A DNA stretch of 64,000 nucleotides from Theropithecus gelada (lineage: Eukaryota > Chordata > Mammalia > Primates > Cercopithecidae), in assembly GCF_003255815.1 (NCBI RefSeq), contig NC_037671.1, forward strand, positions 157,733,333 to 157,797,332. The letters are read 5' to 3'. Each line of letters starts with the position of its first letter. The first letter of the stretch is position 1. The notes beneath the pieces are model-generated. The model saw nothing but the letters and a program-made list of their open reading frames with translations, made no database searches and was not told where the DNA came from. This document shows positions 35,216 through 46,249 of this stretch, in pieces. Position numbers and translations under genes: made by a program.

Positions 35216-35355
35216 TCAGGATGCAGGTGGGGCCAGATAAGGGAATAAAAGCAGGCTGGGGTGTCTTTCCACACTGTGGAAGCTTTGTACTTTTGCTCCT
35301 TACGGTAAATCTTGCCGCTGCTCACTCTTTGGGTCCACGCCATCTTTATGAGTGT

Positions 35356-35650
35356 ACCACCCACCGCGAAGGTCTGCAGCTTTACTCCTGAAGCCAGTGA
35401 GACCATGAACCTACCAGGAAGAATGAACAATTCCAGACGTGCAGTCTTTATTAGCTGTAACACTCACCGCGAAGGTCTGAAGCTTCACTCCTGAAGTCAG
35501 CAAGACCACAAACCCTCCAGAAGGAAGAAACTATGGACACATCTGAACATCTGAAGGAACAAATTCTGGACACACCATCCTTAAGAACTGTAACATTCAC
35601 CGTGAGGGTCCATGGCTTCATTCTTGAAGTCAGTGAGACCAAGAACCCAC
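35356..35650 (+). repeat. Three tandem-like U5 units of LTR12
   Basis: Units start near 35356, 35457 and 35590. Each has 'ccgcgaaggtctg' or a variant, then 'ctcctgaag(c/t)cag' and 'gagacca'. The third is the most diverged. Confidence 0.85.
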
Positions 35651-35668
35651 CAATTCCAGACACATTAC

Positions 35669-35790
35669 TATGTGCTCTCTCACAGCACCCTCTACCCTTG
35701 TTATCACAGCGCCGTTTTACTATCACCTTTAGCTTACTCACATTCTCCACTTGGCTGTGAAATATAGCATGGAATGTAAATACTGCTATA
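35669..35790 (+). repeat. L2, right part after LTR12
   Basis: 'tgtgctctctcacagcaccc' and 'cacattctccacttggctgt' continue the L2 broken at 34212. Confidence 0.7.
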
Positions 35791-35849
35791 GAATGAGAAG
35801 ATTGAACATGAATAGGCACTTAGTAGCTGTTAGTGTCTTGTAAGGGTCT

Positions 35850-36057
35850 TAACAAGTGGTTAAACTTTAGTATGAGGTATGAGAAATCCACAGAAGGAAT
35901 AGCATTAGCAAAGATGTGTCTAGAGATTGGAAAATGCAAGGCAAATGTAGTAATTAAATCATGCAGATTGAAATATACACTCAGATAGGAAAATAATGGG
36001 AGCCAAGGCTTGAACAGCTAAGCCTTGAATACCAGATTGAGACATTTGGTATTTTTT
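35850..36057 (-). repeat. L2, antisense
   Basis: 'agcattagcaaagatgtgtc' and 'ccaaggcttgaacagctaag' fit inverted L2. It is interrupted by MER5A and seems to resume at 36216 ('gaggcaatggaaattttgg'). Confidence 0.5.
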
Positions 36058-36215
36058 CCCAACATTTGCTGGACAGTAGATTTACCTGGGAAACTCTTAT
36101 CAAAACACCAATACCTGGGCTCCACCTTCAGAGACACTGAATTATCCAAGAAAAAGACTCAGACAAAAGCATTTAAAAAAAGCCTTCTAGGCTGGAATTA
36201 AGAATCATGACTCTA
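36058..36215 (+). mobile_element. MER5A-like hAT DNA transposon remnant
   Basis: 'tacctgggaaactcttatca', 'acctgggctccaccttcaga' and 'ccttctaggctggaatta' follow MER5A in order. It is nested in an L2. Confidence 0.7.
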
Positions 36216-36259
36216 GGAGGCAATGGAAATTTTGGAAGTTTCTGAGTATAATCTAGTAT

Positions 36260-38640
36260 ATATTAAATTTGTAATAAAAATGTGTCAAATCAATGTTGAT
36301 GTTGCATATGCCAGATATCTTTGTTACTGGTTTTCAGAAATTTTTCATGTTTTATAAAAATATATTTGTTCATTAAAAAAACACCACAATGACTTTATTC
36401 CCCTTTGTTACAGGTGATGTGTAAGAGCCCACAAAAGTCACTTAATTTTCTCATGCTTTAAATTTTATTTTTCCTTTCCTTGTGTGTAAACACAAGTGTT
36501 TTAAGCATATTTTGAACTGTTTTTTTCCAGAATGTGCATCTTTATTTTTCCTGAATCTTTCTAAATACCTTAGGTAAAATTTACTGATTCTACGGATGGC
36601 CTGAAAGTTCTGGCAATGAAAGACGTAAAGTGTGAATGTATTCTTAATACAAGCTATTCAGATGTCTTCATCAATTATTATGTGAAGTCTTTCCAGTTCT
36701 ATCCTAAACTGTAGAAAGTCTTCCAGTTAAACAACAGGGCATGATAAGAGTTTCATAACATGCTGCCTGTAAGAAGTAATTTCATTGTACCAAACTCATT
36801 TTCACTTTTAATAATCTTGATTTGATCCTATATCACTAATAGAGGCTTTAAAGATCAATTTATATATTTACTAGACACTATGAGGTTCATGATGCTCTTA
36901 CTTTTTACAAATAATAAATATGTATATACTTTTTTACAAATAATAAGTGCATACATAAACATTTTTCCTGCTATTATCTGTACGTACACATTTTAAAAAA
37001 TAATAAATTACTTTTTACACATTTATTCTTTGAAAAAAATGTGGTAAAGTCAGAATTCCTCACTGTTAACAATTATCTCTAAGAAGGTCTAAAGTTTTTA
37101 TTCTAGGACTTGAAGGGGAAGTTAGCCGTATTTATATACTACTTTTCTCAAACTTAGCTCTCAACTCAATATACTGTATTTGACAGGCAGACACAGGTAT
37201 TATATCATGATAAAACAATAGTGGTGCAATTGCTTCTTAGATGGAAAGAGGAGATGCAGTCATTGCACTATTGCAAGAGTAAAGGAAAAAAATGAATTGT
37301 CATTATCCAATGAATTAATAGAGTTCTAATCCCACTTGAAGAAGAATTTTGTTTTTCTCAGGAATTCCAGTATTTATGCTTCTGTGAAACGTTTTCTAAT
37401 ATTGACTCTTCAGTTAGGGGCCAGGAAATATTTTTTTCTAAGTGAGAAGGAAATTGGTTATAAGCAAATTAATTTGGGGAAATGGTAAGATTTAAAACTC
37501 CCATGTTTTCATCAGATACCACATTTTTCTGGAGTTCTAGCTATCCTTTGTTCTTGTATTTCCAAAACATCTAGCAAATTTAAAAAATGCAATGGGAGAC
37601 TTTAAGCCCACAGCCCAGCCCTTGATAAATAATCAAACAACAATCGAGTATTTATGCTTGCCCTGCAACAGAAAGGTTAAAGTTCACTGAAAAATCCTCT
37701 TAATTTAAGAACTGTAGTTGTTCCATACAATCATAAATAAAAGAAGTAATTATAAACTTTGGGGGGAAAAGGACTAAAAATATTTTTGAGAAAAATATGG
37801 CTTTCTAATCTAATTGAAAGTAAGGGAAATTTTTGTGCCTTGTAGTGTATGATTATATATAGTTGTGTGTAACTGGTGAATGATGTCTAAAGAGGTTGCT
37901 CAAGGTTACAGGAAAAACCCTAAGGAATTCTTGCAGCAACATCCTGAAATAAGAGCTCCTGCATAATAGATTCACTGTGGTTTCCTTAGTGAAGCGAGCC
38001 TTCTATGAACACACAATCTTTAACTATACAGGATCAGGAGGAGAATTGAGTCATGCATTGGAATGCTTTTAGCTTTGGTTTACCCCTCTGTTTAAAGAAA
38101 AGAGTTATGAGATTTGCTTAATTTGATCATTTTCCTCTTTCCTTTGGTAATCTCCCTCCTGTATTATAAGACATATAATGCTTCCTTCACACTTCAAATG
38201 AAAGTTGAAATGAATTTTTCATGCGTACTATGTTGTAGATGCAAGGTCAAAATTTACTTCAGGGATCTGAATGTGTAGCATATACAACTGAGTGTTGAAA
38301 GAAGACAAAATCTTTTTCATCACAAAGAATATGTGCTCATTAAGAATCAGAATGTTCAATTGTGTGAAGATGGGAGATGGGGAGATTGGTATTCTGGCCT
38401 TGGATCCAGAAATCAGGTATTTACCCAAAATTTTCTCTGTAGTTTTCACCTATCATGTATTCATTTAACTTGTTTACCATAATTTTTTAAGTTTAATTAA
38501 GAGTCAGTCGTCTTTTCATGTTGCCGGGTAACAGCCTTGACATTTTAAAGGGAGACATTTTTCTCATACTAGGTTCTAGTTATTGTGTATGACAGTGGAA
38601 CTCCTAGTGGGATTTTCTTGAGTTCATAAGCACCTATTAA
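36260..38640. other. Unique-looking AT-rich DNA
   Basis: No gene or repeat family is recognised. A small tandem-like motif 'ttttacaaataataa' recurs at about 36902 and 36933, with a looser third copy near 36995. The minus-strand frame 38228-38449 shows no domain. Confidence 0.4.
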
Positions 38641-38644
38641 AGAT

Positions 38645-39500
38645 GCTTATAATAAAAGAATAAAAGATAAAAAAATCAAAGAAATGCTTGAGGAGGTATT
38701 CTGGGGCTTGATCTATTGGTTATTAAAAATGTAATACAGGGCTACATTAACAAGGCAGAGTGGTTTTGATTCAAGAACCAAAAGGCAGATTCAAGAAATA
38801 GGAAAAAAAAACTAGAAACAAATCCTAATTATGATAAGTATTTTCTATATGACAACAGTACCACTGCAAATAACAATAAGCAAACAAACAAAACTCCAAT
38901 AAACCAAATGAAATCATTAAATAAAAATACGATTGAAAAATCAAAAAAGTTACAAAGATATATAATGAATGCCGCTGTAACAGTGGATTAAATCAACTAT
39001 GTTCAAATATTATAACCACATTTCAGAAAATTAAAAATGTCAAAAAATAAAATGATAATTTATATAAATAATAATATAATTCCAGATTTCAGAAAAAGAA
39101 GAAGTAATCACTAAAGAAGAAAAAAGTCAATATAAAAAGCCCAAACTGTGATACATTAAATCCTTTCATAAGCAAAATTAAGGGGTCAGCAATAAACTTG
39201 AAAAGTATTTTCAGAAAAATGACAAAGGGTTATGTCATTAAATAGAGCTCATGCCAACCAGTAAGTTTACCAAGAGGAAAAAGGTCCAAGTGCCTGTAAA
39301 TAAGAGCTCACAGATGAGGAAAATATATGTCACTAATAAATATAATAAAACATGTTACCAACTTAAAATGAGATATCACTTTGTCTCCTGGATTAGGGGG
39401 GACAAGGGGAGGTACAACGACATTTCACACATCCTCCATCCCACCTGCCAGCCCAACCCTATACTAGAGGGGTTTGCTCACCCAATCTCCCTTCTGAGAC
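38645..39500 (+). mobile_element. L1M ORF2 3' half, with rearrangement
   Basis: 'gggctacattaacaaggcag', 'agaaataggaaaaaaaaact', 'agaaaaatgacaaagggtta', 'agagctcatgccaaccagta' and 'aaaatgagatatcacttt' appear in the order of L1M ORF2. The frame at 39251-39505 is not intact ORF2. Confidence 0.7.
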
Positions 39501-39507
39501 CATAGTC

Positions 39508-39608
39508 TGAGAATAAAAAAAGATAAAAAAAATCAAAGAAATGCTTGAAGAGGTATTCTGGGGGGCTTGCTTTACTGGTTATTAAAAATGTAATACAGAG
39601 CTACAATA
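39508..39608 (+). repeat. Second copy of an L1M segment (duplicate of 38655-38752)
   Basis: About 100 bp repeat almost exactly: both have 'atcaaagaaatgcttga', then 'aggtattctgggg' and 'ggttattaaaaatgtaatac'. Similarity ends just after 'gctaca'. The second copy follows later ORF2 sequence, so the order is not that of a normal L1. Confidence 0.85.
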
Positions 39609-39609
39609 A

Positions 39610-40235
39610 TCAGCTACTCTTCAAGTATAGGGAAGAGACAGAGAACAAGTATCATGTTATAAGAGCAGGTTAATTGCTGTGTTAATGTTTTGCTGTGAGC
39701 CTAGGTCTGGAGGAACTGTTTTTCTTGATTCCCTCCTATTTTGCAGGATTGCAACGCTACTAGAGATCCCTCTTTGACCCCAGGGCTAGGATGGAGAGAA
39801 ATAAAACTGAGATAGTTGGAAAGGGAGGATGACTCTCTTATGTCTGTCTGAAATAGCCTCATTTCAGTTGAGTCATTTAGAAGGAAATAGTTGGTCATTT
39901 AGAAGGAAAGTAAAGAGGTGTTTTGTATCATGCTATGAGATACATGTGTATGTCAGGTTGTCTAATCTGAAGATATTCTTTTGAGCAGTGGACTAGTAGG
40001 ACATAAGGGATGGTTAAGGGGTTTGTTATATTAGCAGAACTTGTCCAAAATAGTAATGCAGGATGTAAATGAGAGAATATTGAGATAGTCACTCTAATAC
40101 TGACACTGATGACAGTTTTAACTGATACAAGCTTTCTATAAACCATTTAAAGTACCAAGAGTCTTACATTTTAAAAAATATCTTCTTTGACCCCCTAACC
40201 ACATTTCTTAGCATTACTCATTGACCAAACTTTTG
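39610..40235. other. Unique-looking DNA
   Basis: No repeat or gene is recognised. Frames at 39701-39898 and 39928-40146 are short and featureless. Confidence 0.35.
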
Positions 40236-40239
40236 AAAA

Positions 40240-40477
40240 ACACCACTTTGTGACAGGCAAAGAAGATGATAGATACAGCAATTAACAAGGCAGGCCAGGT
40301 ACTTGTTCTTATAGTACTTTAATTCTAGTGGGGCCGGGAGAGAACAGACAATAGCCATGTACATAAACAAATAAGTAAGATATTATAGAAAGTGATACAT
40401 AGAGTGAAGAAAATAAATTGGAGTAATATGTTAAAGAGTGACCAGGGAATGTCAGGGAAACTCTCTTTGAAGGGTGA
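40240..40477 (-). repeat. L2 3' side, antisense, left of MLT2
   Basis: 'agatacagcaattaacaagg', 'agtactttaattctagtggg' and 'aatgtcagggaaactctctt' are inverted L2 words. The deeper L2 part at 42585-43045 is probably the same element. Confidence 0.7.
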
Positions 40478-40650
40478 TGTATTAGTGAGGGTTCTCCAGA
40501 AAAACAACCAGTAGGATGTGTATACATCTCTCTAGATGGATAGACAGATGGATACATAGATGGATAGATAGTTACACACTTAAGTACATACATATATGTA
40601 TGTGTAGAGAGAGAGAAACAGAGACAGAAAAAGGTTTATTTTAAGAAATA

Positions 40651-40845
40651 ACTCTGGTGGCAGGCGCCTGTAGTCCCAGCTACTCGGAAGGCTGAAGCAG
40701 GAGAATAGTATGAACCCAGGAGATAGTGCTTGCAGTGAGCCGAGATCCTGCCACTGCACTCCAGCCTGGGCGACAGAGAGAGACTCTGTCTCAGGAAAAA
40801 AAAAAAAAAAAAGAAAGAAAAAAAAAAGAAAAGAAAAGAAATGGA
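40651..40845 (+). mobile_element. 5'-truncated Alu
   Basis: It starts inside the Alu at 'ggtggcaggcgcctgtagtc' and runs to the 3' end 'cactccagcctgggcgacag' and a long, interrupted poly(A). The left half is missing. Confidence 0.93.
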
Positions 40846-40979
40846 CTCACATGATTGTGGGAGCAGGAAAGTCTGAAATCTGCAGGGCAGACCAGACCAG
40901 GAGGCTGGAAACCCAAGGAAGGAGTGACGTTGCACTACCGCATCTGAAATCAGTCTGCAGGCAGAATTTCTTCTTCTTC

Positions 40980-40980
40980 T

Positions 40981-41016
<36 letters not shown>

Positions 41017-41278
41017 AGACGGAGTCTCGCTCTGTCGCCCAGGCTGGAGTGCAGTAGCGGGATCTCCACTCACTGCAAGCTCCACCTCCCGGGTTCATGC
41101 CATTCTCCTGCCTCAGCCTCCCATGTAGCTGGGACTACAGGCGCCCGCCACCGCACCCGCCAAATTTTGTATTTTTAGTAGAGACACGGTTTCACCGTGT
41201 TAGCCAGGATAGTCTCGATCTCCTGACCTCGTGATCCACCCGTCTCGGCCTCCCAAAGTGCTGGGATTACAGGTGTGA
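40980..41278 (-). mobile_element. AluY, antisense, slightly 5'-truncated
   Basis: Poly(T), then 'gagacggagtctcgctctgt' to 'gctgggattacaggtgtga'. The last 15-20 bases of the Alu 5' end are missing. The target duplication 'agaatttcttcttcttc' lies at 40963-40979 and 41279-41295. The frames around 40636-41098 are poly(A)/Alu artefacts. Confidence 0.94.
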
Positions 41279-41661
41279 AGAATTTCTTCTTCTTCAGGGA
41301 CCTCAGTCTTTTCTCTTAAGGTCTTCAACTGTTGGATGAGGCTCACTCACATTATGGAGGATGAGATGCTTTACTCAGTGTCTACTGACTAATCACATCT
41401 AAAATTTATCTTCACAGTCATGAAGACCAAGCAAGTTGGTCTTGCTCTTATTTGACCAAGCAAGTGAGCACTGTAGCCTACCCAAGTTGACTCATCAAAT
41501 TAATTACCACAGGTGATATTTCAGCTGATAATCGAATAACAATATGTAACCAGCCACGTCTGGTCCTGGTGGAAGAGATGCAAAGGTTCTAAAGCAGAAG
41601 AGTGTGCACTGGGAGCAAAAAGACCCAGTGTGCTGGGTCCCAGTGATGTGCTGTGACCTGT

Positions 41662-41676
41662 TCATACTGCCTCTAA
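41662..41676. repeat. 15-bp direct repeat, left flank of L1 fragment
   Basis: 'tcatactgcctctaa' recurs exactly at 42247-42261 on the other side of the L1 fragment. Confidence 0.9.
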
Positions 41677-42246
41677 AGACCCTCCAAAAAATCAATGAAT
41701 CCAGGAGTTGGTTTTTTGAAAAGATCAACAAAATTGATAGACCGCTAGCAAGACTAATAAAGAAGAAAAGAGAGAAGAAACAAATAGACGCAATAAAAAA
41801 TGATAAAGGGGATATCACCACCAACCCCACAGAAATACAAACTACCATCAGAGAATACTATAAACACCTCTACGCAAATAAACTAGAAAACCTAGAAGGA
41901 ATTGATAATTTCCTGGACACTTACACTCTCCCTAGGCTAAACCAGGAAGAAATTGAATCCCTGAATAGACCAATAGCAGGCTCTGAAATTGAGGCAATAA
42001 TTAATAGCCTACCAACCAAAAAAATGCAGGACCAGACGGATTCACAGCCGAATTCTACCAGAGGTATAAGGAGGAGTTGGTACCATTCCTTCTGAAACTA
42101 TTCCAATCAATAGAAAAAGAGGGAATCCTCCCTAACTCATTTTACGAGGCCAACATCATCCTGATACCAAAGCCTGACACAGATACAAAAAAAAAAAAAA
42201 GAGATTTTTAGACCAATATCCTTGCTGAACATCGATGCAAAAATCC
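41677..42246 (+). mobile_element. L1PA ORF2 internal fragment without poly(A)
   Basis: About 570 bp of L1 ORF2 on the plus strand between the endonuclease and reverse-transcriptase regions ('RSWFFEKINKIDRPLARLIK' is translated from 41700 on). It ends inside ORF2 at 'gatgcaaaaatcctca' with no 3'UTR or poly(A). It is flanked by 15-bp direct repeats like a true insertion. The frame at 41604-42095 joins host and L1 DNA and is not a gene. An A14 tract near 42187 breaks the L1 frame. Confidence 0.9.
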
Positions 42247-42261
42247 TCATACTGCCTCTAA
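42247..42261. repeat. 15-bp direct repeat, right flank of L1 fragment
   Basis: Exact copy of 41662-41676. The L1 and the target share about three bases ('tca') at the junction. Confidence 0.9.
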
Positions 42262-42584
42262 GAGCTGATTACAAACATCTCTTTTCAATTCCATGGTCAG
42301 TGACATCACACTGGTAGCTTGAAATCAGTAAGTATTTATACCAGAGGAGTATGTACACCAGAGTAATCAGCAAATGCTACAAACCAGGACTTTTATTACT
42401 TCCACTTTTTAAACATTTACCTGCAAAGTACTGATGGGAAGAGCTCAAGGGGGAGGCATGGGCCTTAGATGGCATGTCTGTCAGCTTAGCTCTCAGTCTC
42501 AGTGTGATGACTGACATTTTCCAGTCATATTACATACAAGTCAAAATAATTCATATTGTAGTGTACTCTTGAACAGGTTTCATA

Positions 42585-43045
42585 GGGTGGCAGGATTGCA
42601 AGTAGAAAGGCTAATGAGAAGATTACTGAAGCAGTCTAGAGATGAGATGATGGAGACTACACAAGAGTGTGGCAGGCACCAGGAGAGATTAAAAGCTTTG
42701 AAGGGCACATTTTGAATGGGGTGCTATAGCTCTTGGATGGAGGAAGCTGCAAGGAGAGAAATTAAGAATGACCCATGGGTTATTGACCTAAGCAACTGGG
42801 CCTACCCATGTTGGGGTTCTTTTATGACATGGGAACACTTGGGAGGGAGAGTTTCAACAGGGAAATGTGGCAGGGTGAGTCAGTTGTTGCTTTGGCCTGA
42901 TTGAATTTGAGATGTCTGCTAGATTTTGAAATGCCTGAAGCCATTAAGGAAGAAGTTTTATATGTGAGCTTATATTTGGAACTCAGTGGAAAGGTCAGGA
43001 CTGGAGATGTAAATTTGGGAATCATCTCTATACAAAGACTAACTT
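42585..43045 (-). repeat. L2 internal part, antisense
   Basis: 'gaagcagtctagagatgaga', 'gaatttgagatgtctgctag' and 'ggactggagatgtaaatttg' are inverted L2 words in order. It is likely the same L2 as 40240-40477. Confidence 0.7.
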
Positions 43046-44030
43046 TCCTAAAGAAATAATCAGAAATTCAGACAGACTAATAGGTTAAAATAAAAGGACA
43101 CAGAAATGTATATGCTGTATGGCTGAATAAGGAAGATATATTGAAACAATTAGTCAATAAGCCGTAATTCCACTTGCTATAGCTAGTGTAATTATGAGTA
43201 ATTTAAATTTTTTGTCCTTTAGATATTCACCACAACAAATAAGTTATTCTTAAAATTAGAAGAAAACAATCTTATTTTTAAAGAAATATAAAAACATTAA
43301 ATTTGTTAATGATAACATTGAAATAGCGAAGTAGCTAAAAATTTTATTTGGCCACTGGTTAAACTGTTTCTTTGACTTAAAGAGCTTACAGTTATGTAAG
43401 CACACTATGTTTTACTTGTCTTTCCCGTTATTAAAATAATACATATATGTTACAGATAAATTTGAAAAGATAAAAGAATAAAGAGAAATAATTTTTACGT
43501 ATTATTGAATATTTAGTTTTCTTGATCCAATTTTATCTACTTTTTTGTGATATGCTCCTATCATTTTATATCTTACTTACATCTTATATCTATCTTTTTA
43601 TATCTTATAGAAGCTATGTTATTAATCCCTTAAAAATGCATTTTTATAAGAGGTTAAAAAAGGTTCACGACTTCACATGGTTTTACATCTTGTGATAGTG
43701 TTCTGTAATGTTTAGCCTCTATGATACTGCTGCAGTCTAGTGTTTCACTGGAATTTTTCATTTTCACTTCAGTGCCATAAAACTGCAACCTCAAATTTAT
43801 TGCAATATTTACATATATGACAGCTGTTAAAACTACAGTAGTTGAAACACACTTAGGGAATAGTTACTGAGGCAAATGTGTGTATGCACGCGCACACACA
43901 CACACTTTCATGTAAGTTATTTATTGTAACGTTGAACTTTTATTCCCTCTTGGTGAATAAAAAAAGGACATAAGTGTTGATATTTATGTTATAACATTAC
44001 CTACTTCCCTTACTTCATTCATGAATTTCT
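43046..44030. other. AT-rich unique-looking DNA with a short CA tract
   Basis: A (CA)n tract lies at about 43891-43905. No gene or family is recognised. Confidence 0.4.
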
Positions 44031-44034
44031 TTAT

Positions 44035-44830
44035 TCATATCAATACTTACTGAAAAGTTTATGAAGAACCTACTATGTGCCAAGCATTGAGCAAAACACA
44101 GCATAGTTGGGGAGACAGACACATGAATGGAAAAACAGTATTGCCATATGGTGAGAACTGTTGAAAGGATATAATCAACATACTTTGGAATCACACAGGG
44201 GAATGGGAGAAGGTGACCCTTGAGCTGGGTGTTAGAGGATGAATGAGCATTTACCAGGCAGAAGAAATAGCATTTGCACCTGCATGGAGCCATGAAAGGA
44301 GAAAGAATGATTGAGGCAGGAAATAAAGTTCAAAAATGAGGTTTGGACCAGCTTGTGATGGGTCTTGTGTGCCAAGCTAAGGAATTTGGATTACATATTG
44401 CAGGTCATGGAAGTCAACAGAGGTTGCTTTGCATTGGAGACTGTCAGAATCAGTTTGGGCTGGAAAGAACATTCTGCAGCAATGTGAGGAAAGATTAGAT
44501 TGGAAAGAAAACTGGTAATAGGAGCACTAGGGATAGGTGAGTTCAGTGCAAAAGATAAGGAAGGCTGAAAGCTTTGGCAGTCTCTGAGGATGGGAAGAAA
44601 GAAGACAATTTGGCAAAAATGACAGTATTTAATGAAATGATTAAAGCAAGAACAGGATGAAGAAGAAAGAAGATAGGGAATATATTTTTTAAAAGAAGGT
44701 TGGGTGTGAAAATTAGAGAGTCCGGAAAGTAATTTGAAGAAGGGTTAGAATCAAACAATTTTTTAAAGGGTAAGTAAAATTTGAGGTTGTTCTAAATTGA
44801 GACCAATGTGTTTGAAATAATGTTTTAATA
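44035..44830 (-). repeat. L2, antisense
   Basis: 'gaacctactatgtgccaagc', 'cccttgagctgggtgttaga', 'gatgggtcttgtgtgccaag' and 'attggagactgtcagaatca' follow inverted L2 from its 3' end inward. The frames at 44015-44293 and 44543-44758 are by-products. Confidence 0.8.
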
Positions 44831-44937
44831 TTTCCTGGGTTGAGATAGGAGATAAAAAAAGGGGGCCGATAAGAGGTCTACTTTCATCTAGACTACATAG
44901 GTGCTCAGAAAGAAAGAGAAATGAGAATTTGCTTAGT

Positions 44938-45240
44938 TTTTTATTTTTAAATTTTTGGGCACATAGCAGGTGTATATATTTATGGGATACATGAAATGTT
45001 TTGACACAGGTATGCAATGTGAAATAAGGAAATCGGAGATGCGGTATTCATCTCCTCAAGCATTTATCCTTTGAGTTACAAACATTCCAAGCACACTTTT
45101 TGAGTTATTTTAAAATGTACAAAACGTTATTATTGACTATAATCACCCTGTTGTGCTACCAACTAGTAGGTTTTATTCACGCTTTCTAAGTGTTTTTGGT
45201 ACCCATTAACCATTCCCACCTCTCCCCTAGTCCTCCACTA
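44938..45240 (-). mobile_element. L1 3'UTR fragment, antisense
   Basis: 'gtgtatatatttatgggata', 'tgaaatgttttgacacaggt', 'attgactataatcaccctgt' and 'cccattaaccattcccacct' are the inverted L1 3'UTR. Confidence 0.85.
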
Positions 45241-45534
45241 CGTAAATGGGAATTAAAAGATGATCAGAAGACAGTTGGGAGCAGAGTGAGAATAAGAATC
45301 TTCAACTGCTGTCTCACCTTTCAGATCATGAAGAAGTTTTTCACAATGAGCAGAACACTCAACCTGAAAGCAGAATGGATTGAGTCACTGCAGCGTGGCA
45401 GTGGAATGGTGCTTGATGTTGGCAAAGGAAACATGTACTTCTAGACTTGACACTTTTCCCTTAGTTTACAGTTTCCAAATAGAAACATCACTTTAAAATA
45501 ACATGGAGAATATACATGGATGTACTGAACGAAG

Positions 45535-45780
45535 GATAAAGTCTGTGTTGCAGTCCTGGCCCCATCGACTTCTACAAATATGGCTTTGGACAAATCACCT
45601 AACTTTTACTTTTGAGAATTTAAACTCATCATGTATAAAATGGCATTGCTAATATGTTTGTGCGTACCCCATTGGGTTTTGTGAGGAATAAATGATAATG
45701 CTAAGAAAAATGCATTGAGAATTATAAATCACTATTCAAATGCAAGTTATTTATGTGATTATTGTCATTATTATTAATAC
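45535..45780 (+). repeat. MIR
   Basis: 'tttggacaaatcacctaact', 'actcatcatgtataaaatgg' and 'ttttgtgaggaataaatgat' are plus-strand MIR landmarks. Confidence 0.75.
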
Positions 45781-46245
45781 TTTCACTCAGCTAAAACCTT
45801 AGAACCAAAAAAATCTGAGAACTTGCTTACTATTAATAACTGTCTTATTTGATTTAGGGACTCAAGAAAGTATCAGCTCACATGACTGAGTCTCATCAAT
45901 TCCAAGTTGTGCATTGAGAATCACAATAAAGATCGGGAATATGAGACTTTAGGCATAATTCTTTTTCATCACCATCTGGCTATTTCTACTTCTCCAGTCC
46001 TAACTTCTAACCTGATCTTAGTCAGCAGGGCTAAATTGCAAAGTAGAAAATTTCAAGGGAGCCTTCTTCGGGTTCCATACTCTGCTTTTATGCCTTCTAC
46101 ACAGAGAAAGGGAAACATAAAAAAAAAGAGTGGACCTCCCATTCATACACAACTTCCTCCCAACAATTTCCTTAGTAGAGCCTGGGAGGTCCCACTTGAA
46201 CCAACCCTGCTCCCTCCGCTGGCTCTGTGCTGCCTGATGACCTCC
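45781..46245. other. Unique-looking DNA
   Basis: No family is recognised. The 144-codon plus-strand frame at 45907-46341 runs into the L2 at 46250 and has no known domain, so it is treated as chance. Confidence 0.4.
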
Positions 46246-46249
46246 ATAC

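Larger units (their letters stand above)
34213..35664 (+). mobile_element. Solo LTR12 (ERV9/HERV-9 family LTR)
   Basis: A 1,452-bp LTR begins TGAGAGGTGAC and ends GACACA, flanked by the 4-bp duplication 'ttac' (34209-34212, 35665-35668). No internal provirus is present, so it is a solo LTR left by recombination. It has a GC-rich U3 start, an array of CCAAT-bearing units (34850-35215), a GATA word (35235-35240), a TATA-like 'aataaaa' (35244-35250) and three U5 repeats built on 'actcaccgcgaaggtctg'. The usual polyadenylation hexamer position reads 'ggtaaa' (35304-35309), so that signal looks lost. LTR12 copies are known to act as promoters or enhancers in primates; activity here is not shown. 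The frames at 34267-34524, 34368-34715, 34463-34699 and 35140-35819 are not genes. Confidence 0.95.
40478..41511 (+). mobile_element. Solo MLT2 (ERVL) LTR with two nested Alus
   Basis: It begins 'tgtattagtgagggttctcc' and ends 'aattaccaca', with a 5-bp duplication 'ggtga' at 40473-40477 and 41512-41516. Internal words 'gattgtgggagcaggaaagt' and 'gttggatgaggctcactcac' fit MLT2. No internal ERVL sequence is present. Confidence 0.88.

Noticed and set aside
37205..37275. Imperfect hairpin ('aatagtggtgcaat' with 'attgcactatt'), considered as a microRNA precursor
   Set aside because: The arms are short and interrupted and the loop is about 40 bases, unlike a normal precursor.
40795..40850. Poly(A)/Lys-rich frames
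   Set aside because: They come from the interrupted poly(A) tail of a truncated Alu.
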